From contig NZ_JAIVFQ010000056.1 of the NCBI RefSeq assembly GCF_020829495.1, forward strand, positions 1-51,215: 51,215 nucleotides of DNA, read 5' to 3'. Position numbers and translations under genes: made by a program. Positions 25,425 through 34,330 of this stretch are shown piece after piece. The first letter of the stretch is position 1. Every line of letters starts with the position of its first letter. Origin of the DNA: Nostoc favosum CHAB5714. Its GTDB lineage: Bacteria; Cyanobacteriota; Cyanobacteriia; Cyanobacteriales; Nostocaceae. The notes under the pieces were generated by a model. It was not told the DNA's origin. It saw nothing but the letters and a program-made list of their open reading frames with translations, and did not search any database.

Positions 25425-25469
25425 CATCGAATATTGATTTTTTAGTCAGCAAAAAATCAATATTCGATG
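25425..25469. repeat. Perfect 19-bp inverted repeat
   Basis: CATCGAATATTGATTTTTT (25425-25443) and its exact reverse complement (25451-25469), with a 7-nt loop. It lies between two reverse-strand genes. The U-run is inside the stem rather than after it, so it is not a standard terminator; it may be a small mobile palindrome or an RNA-processing site. Confidence 0.85.
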
Positions 25470-25766
25470 TATAGTAGCGTTCGCGCAGCGTTTCCAAGAG
25501 TTGCGCTAGCGAGTCATTGAGCGTCGTAATCACCAATTTTTCGAGTATTATAGTTACTGTCTTGACCATCAATGCCATAAGCGAAAACCAAGCTAATAGG
25601 TATATGTTGCAAGAAAACCCTTCGACTTCGCTCAGGGTAAAAGATTTGGGTCTTGGGAACCAGGACTTCTGCCCTTGGAGGGAATGTCAGACCAATAGAA
25701 CTACGGAGTCCTAGAGGCTATTCCCGATGAATTGGGAAGCCTCGTCCGTCTATAGGTTGAGGTAGT
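25470..25766. other. Intergenic repeat stretch
   Basis: It holds GTTCGCGCAGCGTTTCC-type repeat pieces and TTCGACTTCGCTCAGGG, a common dispersed phrase. I see no gene. Confidence 0.5.
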
Positions 25767-26471
25767 TCACACGATCATTCTTTCTAAGGCTGACAAATCG
25801 GGAATGCAAATAGTGTCTTGATCCCGTTTAATCAAGCCTTTTTTTTCTAGCCTTGTCAACACTCTTGTTACAGTTTCCCGCGCCAGTCCGCTCAAACTAC
25901 TCAATTCCCGATGAGGTAAATTCGGGATTTCGGTTCCTGTTTGCCCTTTTTTTCCCTGTCCTTCTGCCAAAAATACTAACGTATCTGCCACCCGTGACTG
26001 GCTATCAGATTCCCGCAACCGCAATCGGCGATTTACTTGCCGCAAACGTCGTGCCATTAGTTGCGCCAATCGAACTCCCGCTAAGGGTTCTATCTGAAGT
26101 AACTTGACAAAATCCTGAGCAGGCATACTACCAATTACCGTTGGGGCCAAGGTAATCACATCTGTGGATCGAGGCACTTCATCTAGCGCCGCCATTTCAC
26201 CAAACAATTCCCCTTTGCCAAGAATATTCAGCGTTATCTCTTTTCCTTCCAGATTGTAGGTGCGAATTTTTACCCATCCGTCCAGAATAAAATACACAGA
26301 ACCGCCCCAGTCATTTTCCAGCAGAATTACCTGATTGGCTGGGTGAGTGCGGGTAACAAGATGGATGAGGGCTGATTCGACAGCAGTTTCTGGCAACCCT
26401 TGAAAAAAGGGAGCCGACGACGTGATCATCCAGGAATTAGCCTGTGCTTGCAAGCTATATCGATCTTCCAT
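25767..26471 (-). CDS. Crp/Fnr-family transcription regulator
   Basis: 234 residues from ATG 26471. The N-terminal cyclic-nucleotide-binding-like barrel has VYFILDGWVKIRTYN and GKGELFGEMAALDEVPRST; the C-terminal winged helix has HRELSSLSGLARETVTRVL. The phosphate-binding cassette is close to that of cAMP-binding proteins (GELFGEMA followed by PRST). This is not NtcA: the sequence differs in every core segment I remember. It may be a DevH-like heterocyst regulator, but I base that on memory only. It stands alone on the reverse strand. Confidence 0.85.
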   Translation of the reverse strand: MEDRYSLQAQANSWMITSSAPFFQGLPETAVESALIHLVTRTHPANQVILLENDWGGSVYFILDGWVKIRTYNLEGKEITLNILGKGELFGEMAALDEVPRSTDVITLAPTVIGSMPAQDFVKLLQIEPLAGVRLAQLMARRLRQVNRRLRLRESDSQSRVADTLVFLAEGQGKKGQTGTEIPNLPHRELSSLSGLARETVTRVLTRLEKKGLIKRDQDTICIPDLSALERMIV

Positions 26472-27009
26472 TACGACATCTTTATTCAAGCTGCTATATA
26501 CACACAACAAACAAGAGCGCCATTTTCAGCCTAAGCTATCATTGCACAGCTCCCTTTCAAAAAGAAAACTAAACTATGCTACATAAGAAAGCGACAAGAA
26601 GGTTTTTCTAAATAATCTTTACCTATAAGTTTAAACGGGTTAAAAGTTTTGCAAAAAGTAGTTTATAGCCGGCGGTTGTATTGCTTAGGGGCTAGCTGCA
26701 CTGCAAACTTGATTAGTTCAGAATATAGGCAAACAACATCAATGATACTAAAGGGAGTAAATTATTGCTCAGGTATTTTAGCGATTTTCAAAAATAGGCA
26801 ATTAATGATCTGTAAAACTAAGCTTCTCACACAAACGCTGACTGAAGATTGCCACGACTCGCAGTAATCCATAACATAATGACAGTCACAAGTCCAAGCA
26901 GGGGCTTTTGCCACTCAAAACTTTTCCTATGGGCGACGCTTGCTTCCCCATAGGGATACGGTGATTGTAAAGTAATTGTCAGATTAGTTGACATACATCT
27001 CTAGGTAAG
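26472..27009. other. Divergent promoter region
   Basis: About 540 bases between the Crp/Fnr gene and the Hsp70-like gene. CCTATGGG (26926-26933) and CCCATAGG (26947-26954) form a short inverted repeat about 55 bases before the Hsp70-like start. A 72-codon frame near 26649 has no support as a gene. Confidence 0.5.
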
Positions 27010-30000
27010 GTGATAAAAGTGACTTCCAGTGCAGACGAAATTCAAAAGCTGATCGCAGACATTGACAACTTACTTGCCAGTGGTGGCAAGCGCTTGTCTA
27101 AATTTCTGTCTGGTCAGGCGCAAGAGCCTAAAGAAGTTTTAGAACGAATTCGCAACTTCTTGGTGAGGCTACAAGAAAAAGGAGCATTAGAGAACGGCAT
27201 CCCAAATCAGTCTTCTGAAGAACCGCGAACGCCTTTATTAACAAAATTTATTGATCAAGGTAATAACCAGTATCCACTACCCCGGCCCGAATCCAATCAG
27301 GAACAGAGTACTGTTGGGGCAGGACTATTAAAAAGTGAATTTTCGAGCTTGATCCAGCCATTGCGATCGGAATTAGAATTGCTCTTGCAAGAGCGAGCCG
27401 CTCTCATACATGAAATTAGGCAGCTAGAGCAGAGGCGATTGCAAAATTACTCCTTAGCGCAGCAGTTGACAAACCAGGAGCAGATGATTACCGAGTTTTT
27501 ACAGGTACTCATGAGTCGTCTTGTGCCAACTTTAACGCCACTTTTAGCACAGACGCAGGAAAATTCCGCCAGTTCTTCAGGAGCAAATAGTGGAAACTCA
27601 GAACCAGTAACCTCTGCAACTCAACCGTTACTAGAATCACCAGACCCTGCGGAGCGTTTAACCCACCTGGCGAGGGAGTTGGATCAACGTTTATTATCAC
27701 TAGATGGGACTGTAAATGTAGTATTTGAGGCACTACAGCGCAACATTAATACTTATCACGAGTCCCTGTCGCAAGCATTGGCAAGAATGCATAACAAGGG
27801 GATGGAAGGCGAACAGTTGATGGCCAACTTTCTCAACAATTTGACTCAGCATTTGCAGCAGCAATCCCCTAGTTCCCAGCCATCTTTCCTTGAGGTCGAA
27901 TCTGATACACCAGCATCATTGGCTGATCCAGCCGAGATTACTGCTGGAGTTGCACCCCAACCCTTGGAGCTTATACAGCCAGAAACATCTTCACTCACAA
28001 TTGATCAGCAACAGGATACTACGATCGCAGAAGATTTAGATGCAGTGCTGTTGCAGCTTGGTATCAACTCGTCTCAATCTTCTCAGAAGACCGAATTACC
28101 GCAAGATATTTCTGCGTTAATTGGTGATGAAGTAGACCAACTTTACGCCAGCTTGTTTGGTACTGGTAATGTTAATAATCCAAGTCTTGAGGTTTCCACA
28201 GCCTCAGAATCAACGTTGAACATCGCTGAGGGCGCATCTGTGCCTCCAACTGGGGATTCTGAGGCTGTGACAGCAGATACGACGGATCTGTTCGATTTGA
28301 GCAACGTTCACCCGCAAACAACCCAACAGACTCCAGTAGAAACTACAGCATCATTAGATTCACAAGAAGAATTATTTTTTGAAGAAGATACAGACCTAGA
28401 GCTTGTTAGTTTCTCTACGCCACAAGCAGTTTCCGCAACAGACAGCTTGCCGCTCGGCAATCAGCCAGCTAGCGCTGATACAATTAATACTCTAACTGAG
28501 CTATTGCCTGATACAAGTAATGATCAGGAACTCCTGGAAGTATCATTTTCTGTGGATAATGGCACAACTACAGCACCAGTTACTCCAGAAGTAGCGGAAA
28601 TTGTGGAAATTGCATCCTCTGTGGATAATGGGACAACTACAGCACCAGTTACTCCAGAAGTAGCGGAAATTGCGTTGGCAAAGCCTACCGTAGGTATCGC
28701 CACACCAGAAGTATTAATTAACGATGATCAGCCAGAACTGTCTTCAGATAACTACATTGCTGCTTCGCCACAAGAAAACTTGCTTTCTGTTGAGTCAAAC
28801 CAGGCTCCAGCCGTACTTGATATTTCTTTAGATGAAGAACAGTTGCAGCAATTAGATCGGGATTTGGCTAATTTTGATCGGCAGCTAAATTCTGAGTTGC
28901 AGCCAGCTACCAACTTGGATATTTTCTCAGAAATACTTGATGAAAATCAAGATATAATTCCCATAACTTCCCCTGAGCCGCCAACAGAAAATCTCCAAAT
29001 AGTAGAAGAAAATAACTCAACTGCTGCTTTCTCCAGTTTGGCAGTTCCCCAGGTAGAAACTGAACAAGAAAATGAAGTCACAACTCCTGATGAAGAAAGT
29101 TCTTTACCTCCAATTTCCAACTCCATCAACAATCCAGAAGTTTCGCTCAATGTTCTAGAATCAGTCTGGTATTTAGGAATTGATTTAGGTACAACAGGAA
29201 TTTCTGCCGCATTATTAAATAGCTCGACTTTTGTTGTACATCCTATCTATTGGTCAGCAGAAAATCCGCCGGGAAGAACTTCTTTCCAGGAATCATTTCG
29301 TTTACCAACAGAGGTTTATCTGCCTAGAGCTTCTGTACCCCACGGAGAAAACGAAAGTATCCAAGTACATGAGCGGACTGCACCTGCGGCTGTTGCCCAA
29401 GATAAAGTACCCGATCGCTCGGCCAACACTCCTGCAACACGGACAACAACAGATGCGACGATAAATAATCTCTACTCGGCGCAGTTGAAGCCTTATTTAC
29501 AAGTAGCCATTCCCTACAAGAGTGAACGGCAGAAATGGGAACCTGTTTTGCAATTAAATGAATTTTCGGCAGGGCCTTTGATTTGGGTTGTGCGATCGCT
29601 CTCTAAGCTACTATTAACCCTCAAATCCGAAAAAACTTGTACCACCCCTAGTTTAATGGCTGCTGCTATGGGGATCAGCGAACAAGATTTCCCCAAAATT
29701 ATCAATAATATTGCTGGTGTAATTTGCACCTGTCCATCTAGTTGGTCGGAACAATACCGCTTTAACGTGCGGGAAGCTTTACTCACCAGTAAACTCATCC
29801 AACATCCGCAGCAAGTCTTTTTTGTAGAAGAAGCGATCGCTAGTTTGCTCCCAGAACTCGATGCTGCTAACGGTGAGCAAGTAAAATTAAGCGAACATCA
29901 GGGTTCTCATCCGGCAAAAACCAGCGAACATCCCATTGTTGGCAATACCCTTGTGATTAACATTGGAACAACTGCCACAGAAATGTTGCTGGTCAATCTC

Positions 30001-31122
30001 CCAGAAACATTGCAACAATTGACATACAATGATTTCATGCTCCACAGTTTTGCTTATGCTGGTAAGGGAATTGAACAAGATATAATCTGCCAGCTGCTAT
30101 TGCCACCTAAATCTCGGCAATCACGAAAAGAAACACAAAGCGATGCCTGCGGCGGGCTACGCCTACGCAAAACTACCACTAATAATCCTTGGCAATGGCA
30201 ACCGTCAATTCCCGGTTTAGACCAAATGCGTTGGCAGAGTTTAGGGTTGGAAGAATTAGAATTACCCAGAGTCGGAGAGCCAGATATCACCGCTCGGATT
30301 CGCCTCCAGCAGCGTCTAGAAAGTTCTCTACTGGGACAGGCAGTATTAGATGCCGCACTAGCTCTAAAGCTGATTTTGCAACACCAAGACTCTTTTACCT
30401 TAGAATTGGCCGATCAGCAGTGGATTTTGCAGCGACGAGATTTAGAAAGCCAGGTATTTATCCCCTTTGTGCGTCGCCTGAACCGAGAACTCAACAAGTT
30501 ATTGGTAGCTCGTGGCATCCCCACAGAATCCATTAATCAAGCTATCCTGACTGGTGGGGTGGCTTGTGTCGGGACGGTGAATCGTTGGCTACGGCAAAAA
30601 CTCCCCAGCGCTAAGATTATTCAAGATTTATATCTCGGCGAAAACGGCGCTCCTAATTGCAGTCGCGTTGCTTATGGTTTGGCGATGCTGCCTCTGCATC
30701 CCCAGATATTAGATATACCCAGGCAACAATACACTGATTATTTCCTATTTACAGAATTGCTGCGGCTGCTACCAGACCGATCCTTATCTTTCGGTGAAGT
30801 TATCCAGTTATTTGAGGGTCGTGGAATTAATACTCGCACTTGTCAGCAACGCCTGCTGGCTTTTTTGGAAGGTGAACTGCCTTCGGGTTTGATACCTTCA
30901 GTTACAGATTCGGCTTGGCTGACTCAGAGTTCGCAAGAAAATCCTGACTATCAGGCGATCGCTACAGTACCACTTTTTGAAAAACAAGGCAGTCTCACAT
31001 ATCGTCCCAATTCCCAACAACTGTTGTCCTTGCGTCGCTATCTAGATGCAATCAAGGCTAGTAATCAGCAATCACTGGAGGAACCATACTTAGTGAATTT
31101 CGCTTTAGAGGTTAATCATTGA
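27010..31122 (+). CDS. Giant Hsp70/actin-fold ATPase protein with coiled-coil N-terminus
   Basis: 1370 residues from GTG 27010 (GTG 27019 is also possible). Residues 1-300 are helical and coiled-coil rich, 300-710 are acidic and low-complexity, and the C-terminal half has an Hsp70-like nucleotide-binding fold. Its phosphate 1 motif is YLGIDLGTTGISAALL (near 722), phosphate 2 is VINIGTTATEMLLV and the adenosine motif is ILTGGVACVGTVNRWL. There is no recognisable substrate-binding domain, so it is not a DnaK orthologue. A 69-base tandem duplication (28549-28617, repeated 28618-28686) doubles a VDNGTTTAPVTPEVAEI segment. SDACGGLRLRK at about 1043-1053 is an in-frame dispersed repeat inside the ATPase domain. 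Function is unknown. Confidence 0.75.
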   Translation: MIKVTSSADEIQKLIADIDNLLASGGKRLSKFLSGQAQEPKEVLERIRNFLVRLQEKGALENGIPNQSSEEPRTPLLTKFIDQGNNQYPLPRPESNQEQSTVGAGLLKSEFSSLIQPLRSELELLLQERAALIHEIRQLEQRRLQNYSLAQQLTNQEQMITEFLQVLMSRLVPTLTPLLAQTQENSASSSGANSGNSEPVTSATQPLLESPDPAERLTHLARELDQRLLSLDGTVNVVFEALQRNINTYHESLSQALARMHNKGMEGEQLMANFLNNLTQHLQQQSPSSQPSFLEVESDTPASLADPAEITAGVAPQPLELIQPETSSLTIDQQQDTTIAEDLDAVLLQLGINSSQSSQKTELPQDISALIGDEVDQLYASLFGTGNVNNPSLEVSTASESTLNIAEGASVPPTGDSEAVTADTTDLFDLSNVHPQTTQQTPVETTASLDSQEELFFEEDTDLELVSFSTPQAVSATDSLPLGNQPASADTINTLTELLPDTSNDQELLEVSFSVDNGTTTAPVTPEVAEIVEIASSVDNGTTTAPVTPEVAEIALAKPTVGIATPEVLINDDQPELSSDNYIAASPQENLLSVESNQAPAVLDISLDEEQLQQLDRDLANFDRQLNSELQPATNLDIFSEILDENQDIIPITSPEPPTENLQIVEENNSTAAFSSLAVPQVETEQENEVTTPDEESSLPPISNSINNPEVSLNVLESVWYLGIDLGTTGISAALLNSSTFVVHPIYWSAENPPGRTSFQESFRLPTEVYLPRASVPHGENESIQVHERTAPAAVAQDKVPDRSANTPATRTTTDATINNLYSAQLKPYLQVAIPYKSERQKWEPVLQLNEFSAGPLIWVVRSLSKLLLTLKSEKTCTTPSLMAAAMGISEQDFPKIINNIAGVICTCPSSWSEQYRFNVREALLTSKLIQHPQQVFFVEEAIASLLPELDAANGEQVKLSEHQGSHPAKTSEHPIVGNTLVINIGTTATEMLLVNLPETLQQLTYNDFMLHSFAYAGKGIEQDIICQLLLPPKSRQSRKETQSDACGGLRLRKTTTNNPWQWQPSIPGLDQMRWQSLGLEELELPRVGEPDITARIRLQQRLESSLLGQAVLDAALALKLILQHQDSFTLELADQQWILQRRDLESQVFIPFVRRLNRELNKLLVARGIPTESINQAILTGGVACVGTVNRWLRQKLPSAKIIQDLYLGENGAPNCSRVAYGLAMLPLHPQILDIPRQQYTDYFLFTELLRLLPDRSLSFGEVIQLFEGRGINTRTCQQRLLAFLEGELPSGLIPSVTDSAWLTQSSQENPDYQAIATVPLFEKQGSLTYRPNSQQLLSLRRYLDAIKASNQQSLEEPYLVNFALEVNH
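28549..28686 (+). repeat. 69-bp tandem duplication inside the Hsp70-like gene
   Basis: TCTGTGGATAATGGCACAAC and the following bases recur 69 bases later with very few changes (one being GGC to GGG). The duplicate keeps the frame and repeats TTTAPVTPEVAEI in the acidic linker. The near identity suggests a recent event. Confidence 0.9.
30139..30171 (+). repeat. Dispersed repeat, in-frame copy in the Hsp70-like gene
   Basis: AGCGATGCCTGCGGCGGG then CTACGCCTACGCAAA, virtually identical to the copy at 48694-48727. It encodes SDACGGLRLRK between two segments of the ATPase domain. Confidence 0.92.
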
Positions 31123-31368
31123 GATTAGTACATCACGGATGTGTCTTTCTGAGTCGCGAAGATCCTGATGGGCTTTCAACTCTCAACATTGTAATATTTT
31201 GGATGTGTACCAATAACACTATCTTTTTTATCTGATGGTACAAAATACTGTAATTTTACAATTTCCCACCTTAATTAAAAGATTCTGTAAACTTTAGGTT
31301 TTCGGTTTTTACATTGCTTAATTTTTGTGTATGTTAGCACTCAGTAGGATTGACAAAATCAATAAAAA
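31123..31368. other. Intergenic region before the sugar transferase
   Basis: About 245 AT-rich bases with TTTTTTATCTGATGG and TTGTGTATGTTAGCACT. I see no gene; it probably holds the promoter of the sugar transferase. Confidence 0.45.
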
Positions 31369-32091
31369 TTGCCTAAAAATTATGTTCATGTCTACACTAC
31401 TGATTCAAAAAGTCCTGTTGTAGATAAGCTAGTCCTTGTGAACCATCTTTATCTTTATTCAGTTAATTGTTCGCAACAGCCTTTCCACCCGTCAACCTTA
31501 AGCGTGAGAAAACGATTAATTGACATTGTTGGAGCCATTGTGGGGCTGATAATTACATTTCTCGTAGCAATTCCCGTAGCAATTGTTACCTTTATAGATG
31601 CTCCAAGTCCAATATTTTATTCCCAAATTCGCTGTGGTTTGAACGGAAAAACTTTCCGCATCTGGAAATTCCGTTCGATGATCGTCGATGCTGATAAATT
31701 CAAGCATTTAGTTGAAAACCAAGCCAAAGGTCACATCTTTAAATCTGTTGACGATCCTCGCATTACTCCTGTGGGCAAATTTTTGCGGCGCACTAGTTTA
31801 GACGAATTTCCCCAATTTTGGAATGTTCTGGTAGGGGACATGAGTTTAGTTGGTACTCGTCCACCCACTCCTGATGAAGTCAGCCATTACGATCCACACC
31901 ACTGGGATAGATTGCGAGTCAAACCAGGCATTACTGGAGAATGGCAGGCTAATGGACGTTCTAGTATTACAGACTTTGAAACCATTGTCAAGATGGATAT
32001 AGATTATCAACGTAAGTGGTCTGTAACTTATGACCTGAGTCTGATTGTTAAAACTATCTGGGTAGTCTTGAAAAAGACTGGTGCTTATTGA
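31369..32091 (+). CDS. Undecaprenyl-phosphate sugar-phosphate transferase (exopolysaccharide initiation)
   Basis: 240 residues from TTG 31369 (GTG 31438 is an alternative start). Family features: the KRLIDIVGAIVGLIITFLVA membrane helix near residue 50, FRIWKFRSMIVDAD, RRTSLDEFPQFWNVLVGDMS and LVGTRP, ending in KKTGAY. This is the catalytic domain of WcaJ/GumD-type enzymes, which load the first sugar phosphate onto the lipid carrier at the inner membrane. It lacks the long N-terminal multi-helix part of full-length WcaJ. A second, different copy is at 37813-38568. Confidence 0.88.
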   Translation: MPKNYVHVYTTDSKSPVVDKLVLVNHLYLYSVNCSQQPFHPSTLSVRKRLIDIVGAIVGLIITFLVAIPVAIVTFIDAPSPIFYSQIRCGLNGKTFRIWKFRSMIVDADKFKHLVENQAKGHIFKSVDDPRITPVGKFLRRTSLDEFPQFWNVLVGDMSLVGTRPPTPDEVSHYDPHHWDRLRVKPGITGEWQANGRSSITDFETIVKMDIDYQRKWSVTYDLSLIVKTIWVVLKKTGAY

Positions 32092-32270
32092 ATTTGTCAT
32101 TTGTCATTTGTCATTTGTCACTTGTAGTGAGCGACTTGTGCCGAGCGACTTGTACTGAGCGTAGTCGAAGTAAGCCGAGGTAAGCCGAAGTATTTGTCAT
32201 TTCTCCCCCTGCTTCCCCTGCCTCCTCATCTCCCCCTGCTCCCTCATCCCCCTCATCTCCACTTTCTTCT
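32092..32270. repeat. Heptamer and low-complexity repeats
   Basis: Four copies of the heptamer ATTTGTC (from about 32094), then CTTGTACTGAGCGTAGTCG, and a CTCATCTCCCCCTGCTCCC low-complexity run. The low-complexity family is the same as the one absorbed into the U32 and CobT-like genes. Confidence 0.85.
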
Positions 32271-33107
32271 TCAACCCTTGACCCCGCTACCAGTTTCAGT
32301 GGGTACAATGTAACGTTGTAAAAACAAAAATAGTAATAATACTGGGGCGATCGCAATTACTGAACCAGCAGCTACCAAGCGCCAGTCAAGGGAAAATGTA
32401 CCTGCTAGCTTTGCGACTCCCAAGGGAAGAGTGTATAAATTTTCGTCTTGGATGACAATTAAAGGCCACAAAAAGTCACTCCAAGCACCAATGAATACAA
32501 AAATAGCTAAAGTTACCAATGCTGGGCGAACGGCTGGTAACATCACATGCCACCACAAACCTAACTCCGAACTGCCATCCATCCGAGCGGCTTCTTCTAT
32601 CTCTTTGGGGACACTCATGAAAGCTTGGCGCAACAGAAAAATGCCAAAGGCAGAAGCTAAACTCGGAAAAATCATCCCTAAATAACTATTTCTCAAACCC
32701 AACTGGACTGTCAAAATATAAAGGGGAATCATCACGATTTGGAAGGGAATCATAATCGTAGAGACGATCGCCACAAAAATCCAGTCTCGCCCGACAAATG
32801 ACAATCTTGCCAACGGATAGGCAGCTAAAGCGCAAAACAGTAGATTTAAGCCCACAGTCAGCACCGACACCAAGGTACTATTATACAGATATTGTCCAAA
32901 AGGTAAAGAGTTCCAGACACTAAAGAAGTTATCTAGTGTAGGTGAGGCAGGTAATAACTGTGGCGGCGACTGCAAAATATTTTCTGTAGGCGATTTCAAG
33001 GCTGTACTAACTAGCCACAGTAAAGGAAAGAGCATCACCAGTGCGATCGCTCCCAATAGCGCATACATTAGCAGAATTTGCGATCGTGATTTTTTCCAGT
33101 TCAGCAT
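32271..33107 (-). CDS. Sugar ABC transporter permease (MalG/UgpE type)
   Basis: 278 residues with six membrane helices. The EAA motif near residue 170 is EEAARMDGSSELGLWWHVML followed by PAVRP, which docks the ATPase subunit. VMLFPLLWLVSTALKSP is typical of the MalG subgroup. No companion MalF-type permease, ATPase or binding protein is adjacent, so it is an orphan, presumably working with subunits encoded elsewhere. The lipoprotein at 18045-19226 is too different in type to pair with it confidently. Confidence 0.88.
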   Translation of the reverse strand: MLNWKKSRSQILLMYALLGAIALVMLFPLLWLVSTALKSPTENILQSPPQLLPASPTLDNFFSVWNSLPFGQYLYNSTLVSVLTVGLNLLFCALAAYPLARLSFVGRDWIFVAIVSTIMIPFQIVMIPLYILTVQLGLRNSYLGMIFPSLASAFGIFLLRQAFMSVPKEIEEAARMDGSSELGLWWHVMLPAVRPALVTLAIFVFIGAWSDFLWPLIVIQDENLYTLPLGVAKLAGTFSLDWRLVAAGSVIAIAPVLLLFLFLQRYIVPTETGSGVKG

Positions 33108-33193
33108 TTGATTAATAACTTTCCCAGTTCTCTAAATATTTATTACAACTTTCTTTATAACGCTACAACTTGCTTTCAATATTTTGCACTTGC

Positions 33194-33619
33194 TCAAATA
33201 TTTGGTGGATGCTCACCCATTTTCACCCACATTTTCCGCACACGAGTTAATTGCAGACGATTCATTTTTAAAGTATAAATTGTTGCTCTACCAATGGTTG
33301 TAAGTCCTACAATTTCTGTAGCATCTTCACTCCAAGTAAAATGGTCTGCCCACAATTGCTGTTGTGGATTAAATAATTTAACCTCATCCTGAGTATTAGG
33401 GTCAATTGCTGTTTGGCGAGTTGCTTTATAACGATTACAAGATGGACAAGCCAAGCATAGATTTTCAAATACAGTTACCCCACCAGCAGACAAGGGAATG
33501 ATATGCTCAAATTCAAAAGTAGTGACTGTTAAAGCTTCAGCAGTGCGACAGTAAGCACAACAATCAGCAAAATAATTATGAATTTCCTTTTTTAATTCAA
33601 CAGGAATGTAAACACTCAC
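33194..33619 (-). CDS. HNH endonuclease
   Basis: 141 residues from GTG 33619. CAYCRTAE near residue 21 and CPSCNRYKATRQ near 69 are the two Zn-binding CxxC pairs. FEFEHIIPLSAGG near 40 holds the catalytic His, and ENLCLACPSCN gives the Asn-containing part. The start overlaps the preceding small gene by four bases (GTGA). Small HNH proteins of this kind occur next to antitoxin-like genes in cyanobacteria; the target is unknown. Confidence 0.88.
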   Translation of the reverse strand: MSVYIPVELKKEIHNYFADCCAYCRTAEALTVTTFEFEHIIPLSAGGVTVFENLCLACPSCNRYKATRQTAIDPNTQDEVKLFNPQQQLWADHFTWSEDATEIVGLTTIGRATIYTLKMNRLQLTRVRKMWVKMGEHPPNI

Positions 33620-33957
33620 GCTAGTTGCTGTTTATTTTGAAAAATATTTAAGGTATATCTAGCTCGAGTTTTAAGAATATTTAATTGGTCAACCTGTGCT
33701 AATAATCTGTCTAAGGTTTCAGTTTCGTCATGTGACAAATCATTCTCAGAATTTTTAACTAATAATTCCTGTAACTGGATCTGAGCTTTGGGAGATAAAT
33801 AACTTTCTGCCAAAGCTTGCAACTCATCTAGATTTAAACCAATCAATAATTCCGAATCTACAGATAAGTTAGTTAGCTGTTGGTAACTTTCTAAATCTAA
33901 CAGTACTCCAACTTTTTTCCCCTCTGCGTTAGTGACATACTGAACTGAGTCAGACAT
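33616..33957 (-). CDS. Antitoxin-like partner of the HNH gene
   Basis: 113 residues. The first ~45 residues (VQYVTNAEGKKVGVLLDLES, then YQQL) look like the N-terminal sheet of Phd/YefM-type antitoxins. The rest is helical and acidic (LSHDETETLDRLLAQVDQLN). Its TGA overlaps the HNH start. Whether it regulates or neutralises the HNH enzyme is an inference from position. Confidence 0.65.
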   Translation of the reverse strand: MSDSVQYVTNAEGKKVGVLLDLESYQQLTNLSVDSELLIGLNLDELQALAESYLSPKAQIQLQELLVKNSENDLSHDETETLDRLLAQVDQLNILKTRARYTLNIFQNKQQLA

Positions 33958-34330
33958 GGCTTTACTTGATAATTTGGTTAATTTTATCGTAACTTATCAT
34001 CAAAAATCTGGTCAAAGCAATTCATCTAATTCTGTTGGTGTGATTCCAGATGTAATTCTGGCTGGTGCTAAGGTTATAAATCCGCGTTCATGAAATGTAA
34101 TGCACCATAAAATTTAGAGACGTAAAGTTTTACGTCTCTACAAGAAAGAGTTTTGGTTACACAACTCATAATCTTTATACATCAAATCAGCAACACCAAA
34201 AAATCTATCTAATCAAGTAGGCTTATAGCCTATCATCCTACAGTTTGAAGTCAAATTATAGTGTCAGTGGTAGATGACGTTGGGTTAGTCATAAAACATT
34301 TGATGAGATGTCTTCATCATCCTGAATCCT
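33958..34330. other. Intergenic region with palindrome and possible gene remnant
   Basis: TAGAGACGTAAA (34115-34126) and TTTACGTCTCTA (34129-34140) form a perfect 12-bp stem with a 2-nt loop. On the reverse strand, 34110-34012 reads as an open stretch (TFHERGFITLAPARITSG, then ITPTELDELL and stop). It looks like a protein C-terminus without the rest of its gene. Its family is unclear. Confidence 0.4.

Noticed and set aside
25425..25469. Inverted repeat as rho-independent terminator of the Crp/Fnr gene
   Set aside because: It lies nearly 300 bases beyond the stop and the T-run is inside the stem rather than after it.
25767..26471. Identification as NtcA
   Set aside because: The domain architecture fits Crp/Fnr, but the sequence differs from NtcA at the core helices.
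26649..26867. Open frame of 72 codons upstream of the Hsp70-like gene
   Set aside because: No start signal, no recognisable protein features, promoter region.
18045..33107. Binding lipoprotein (18045) and MalG-type permease (32271) as one transporter
   Set aside because: They are 13 kb apart and appear to belong to different substrate classes (polyamine-type versus sugar-type).
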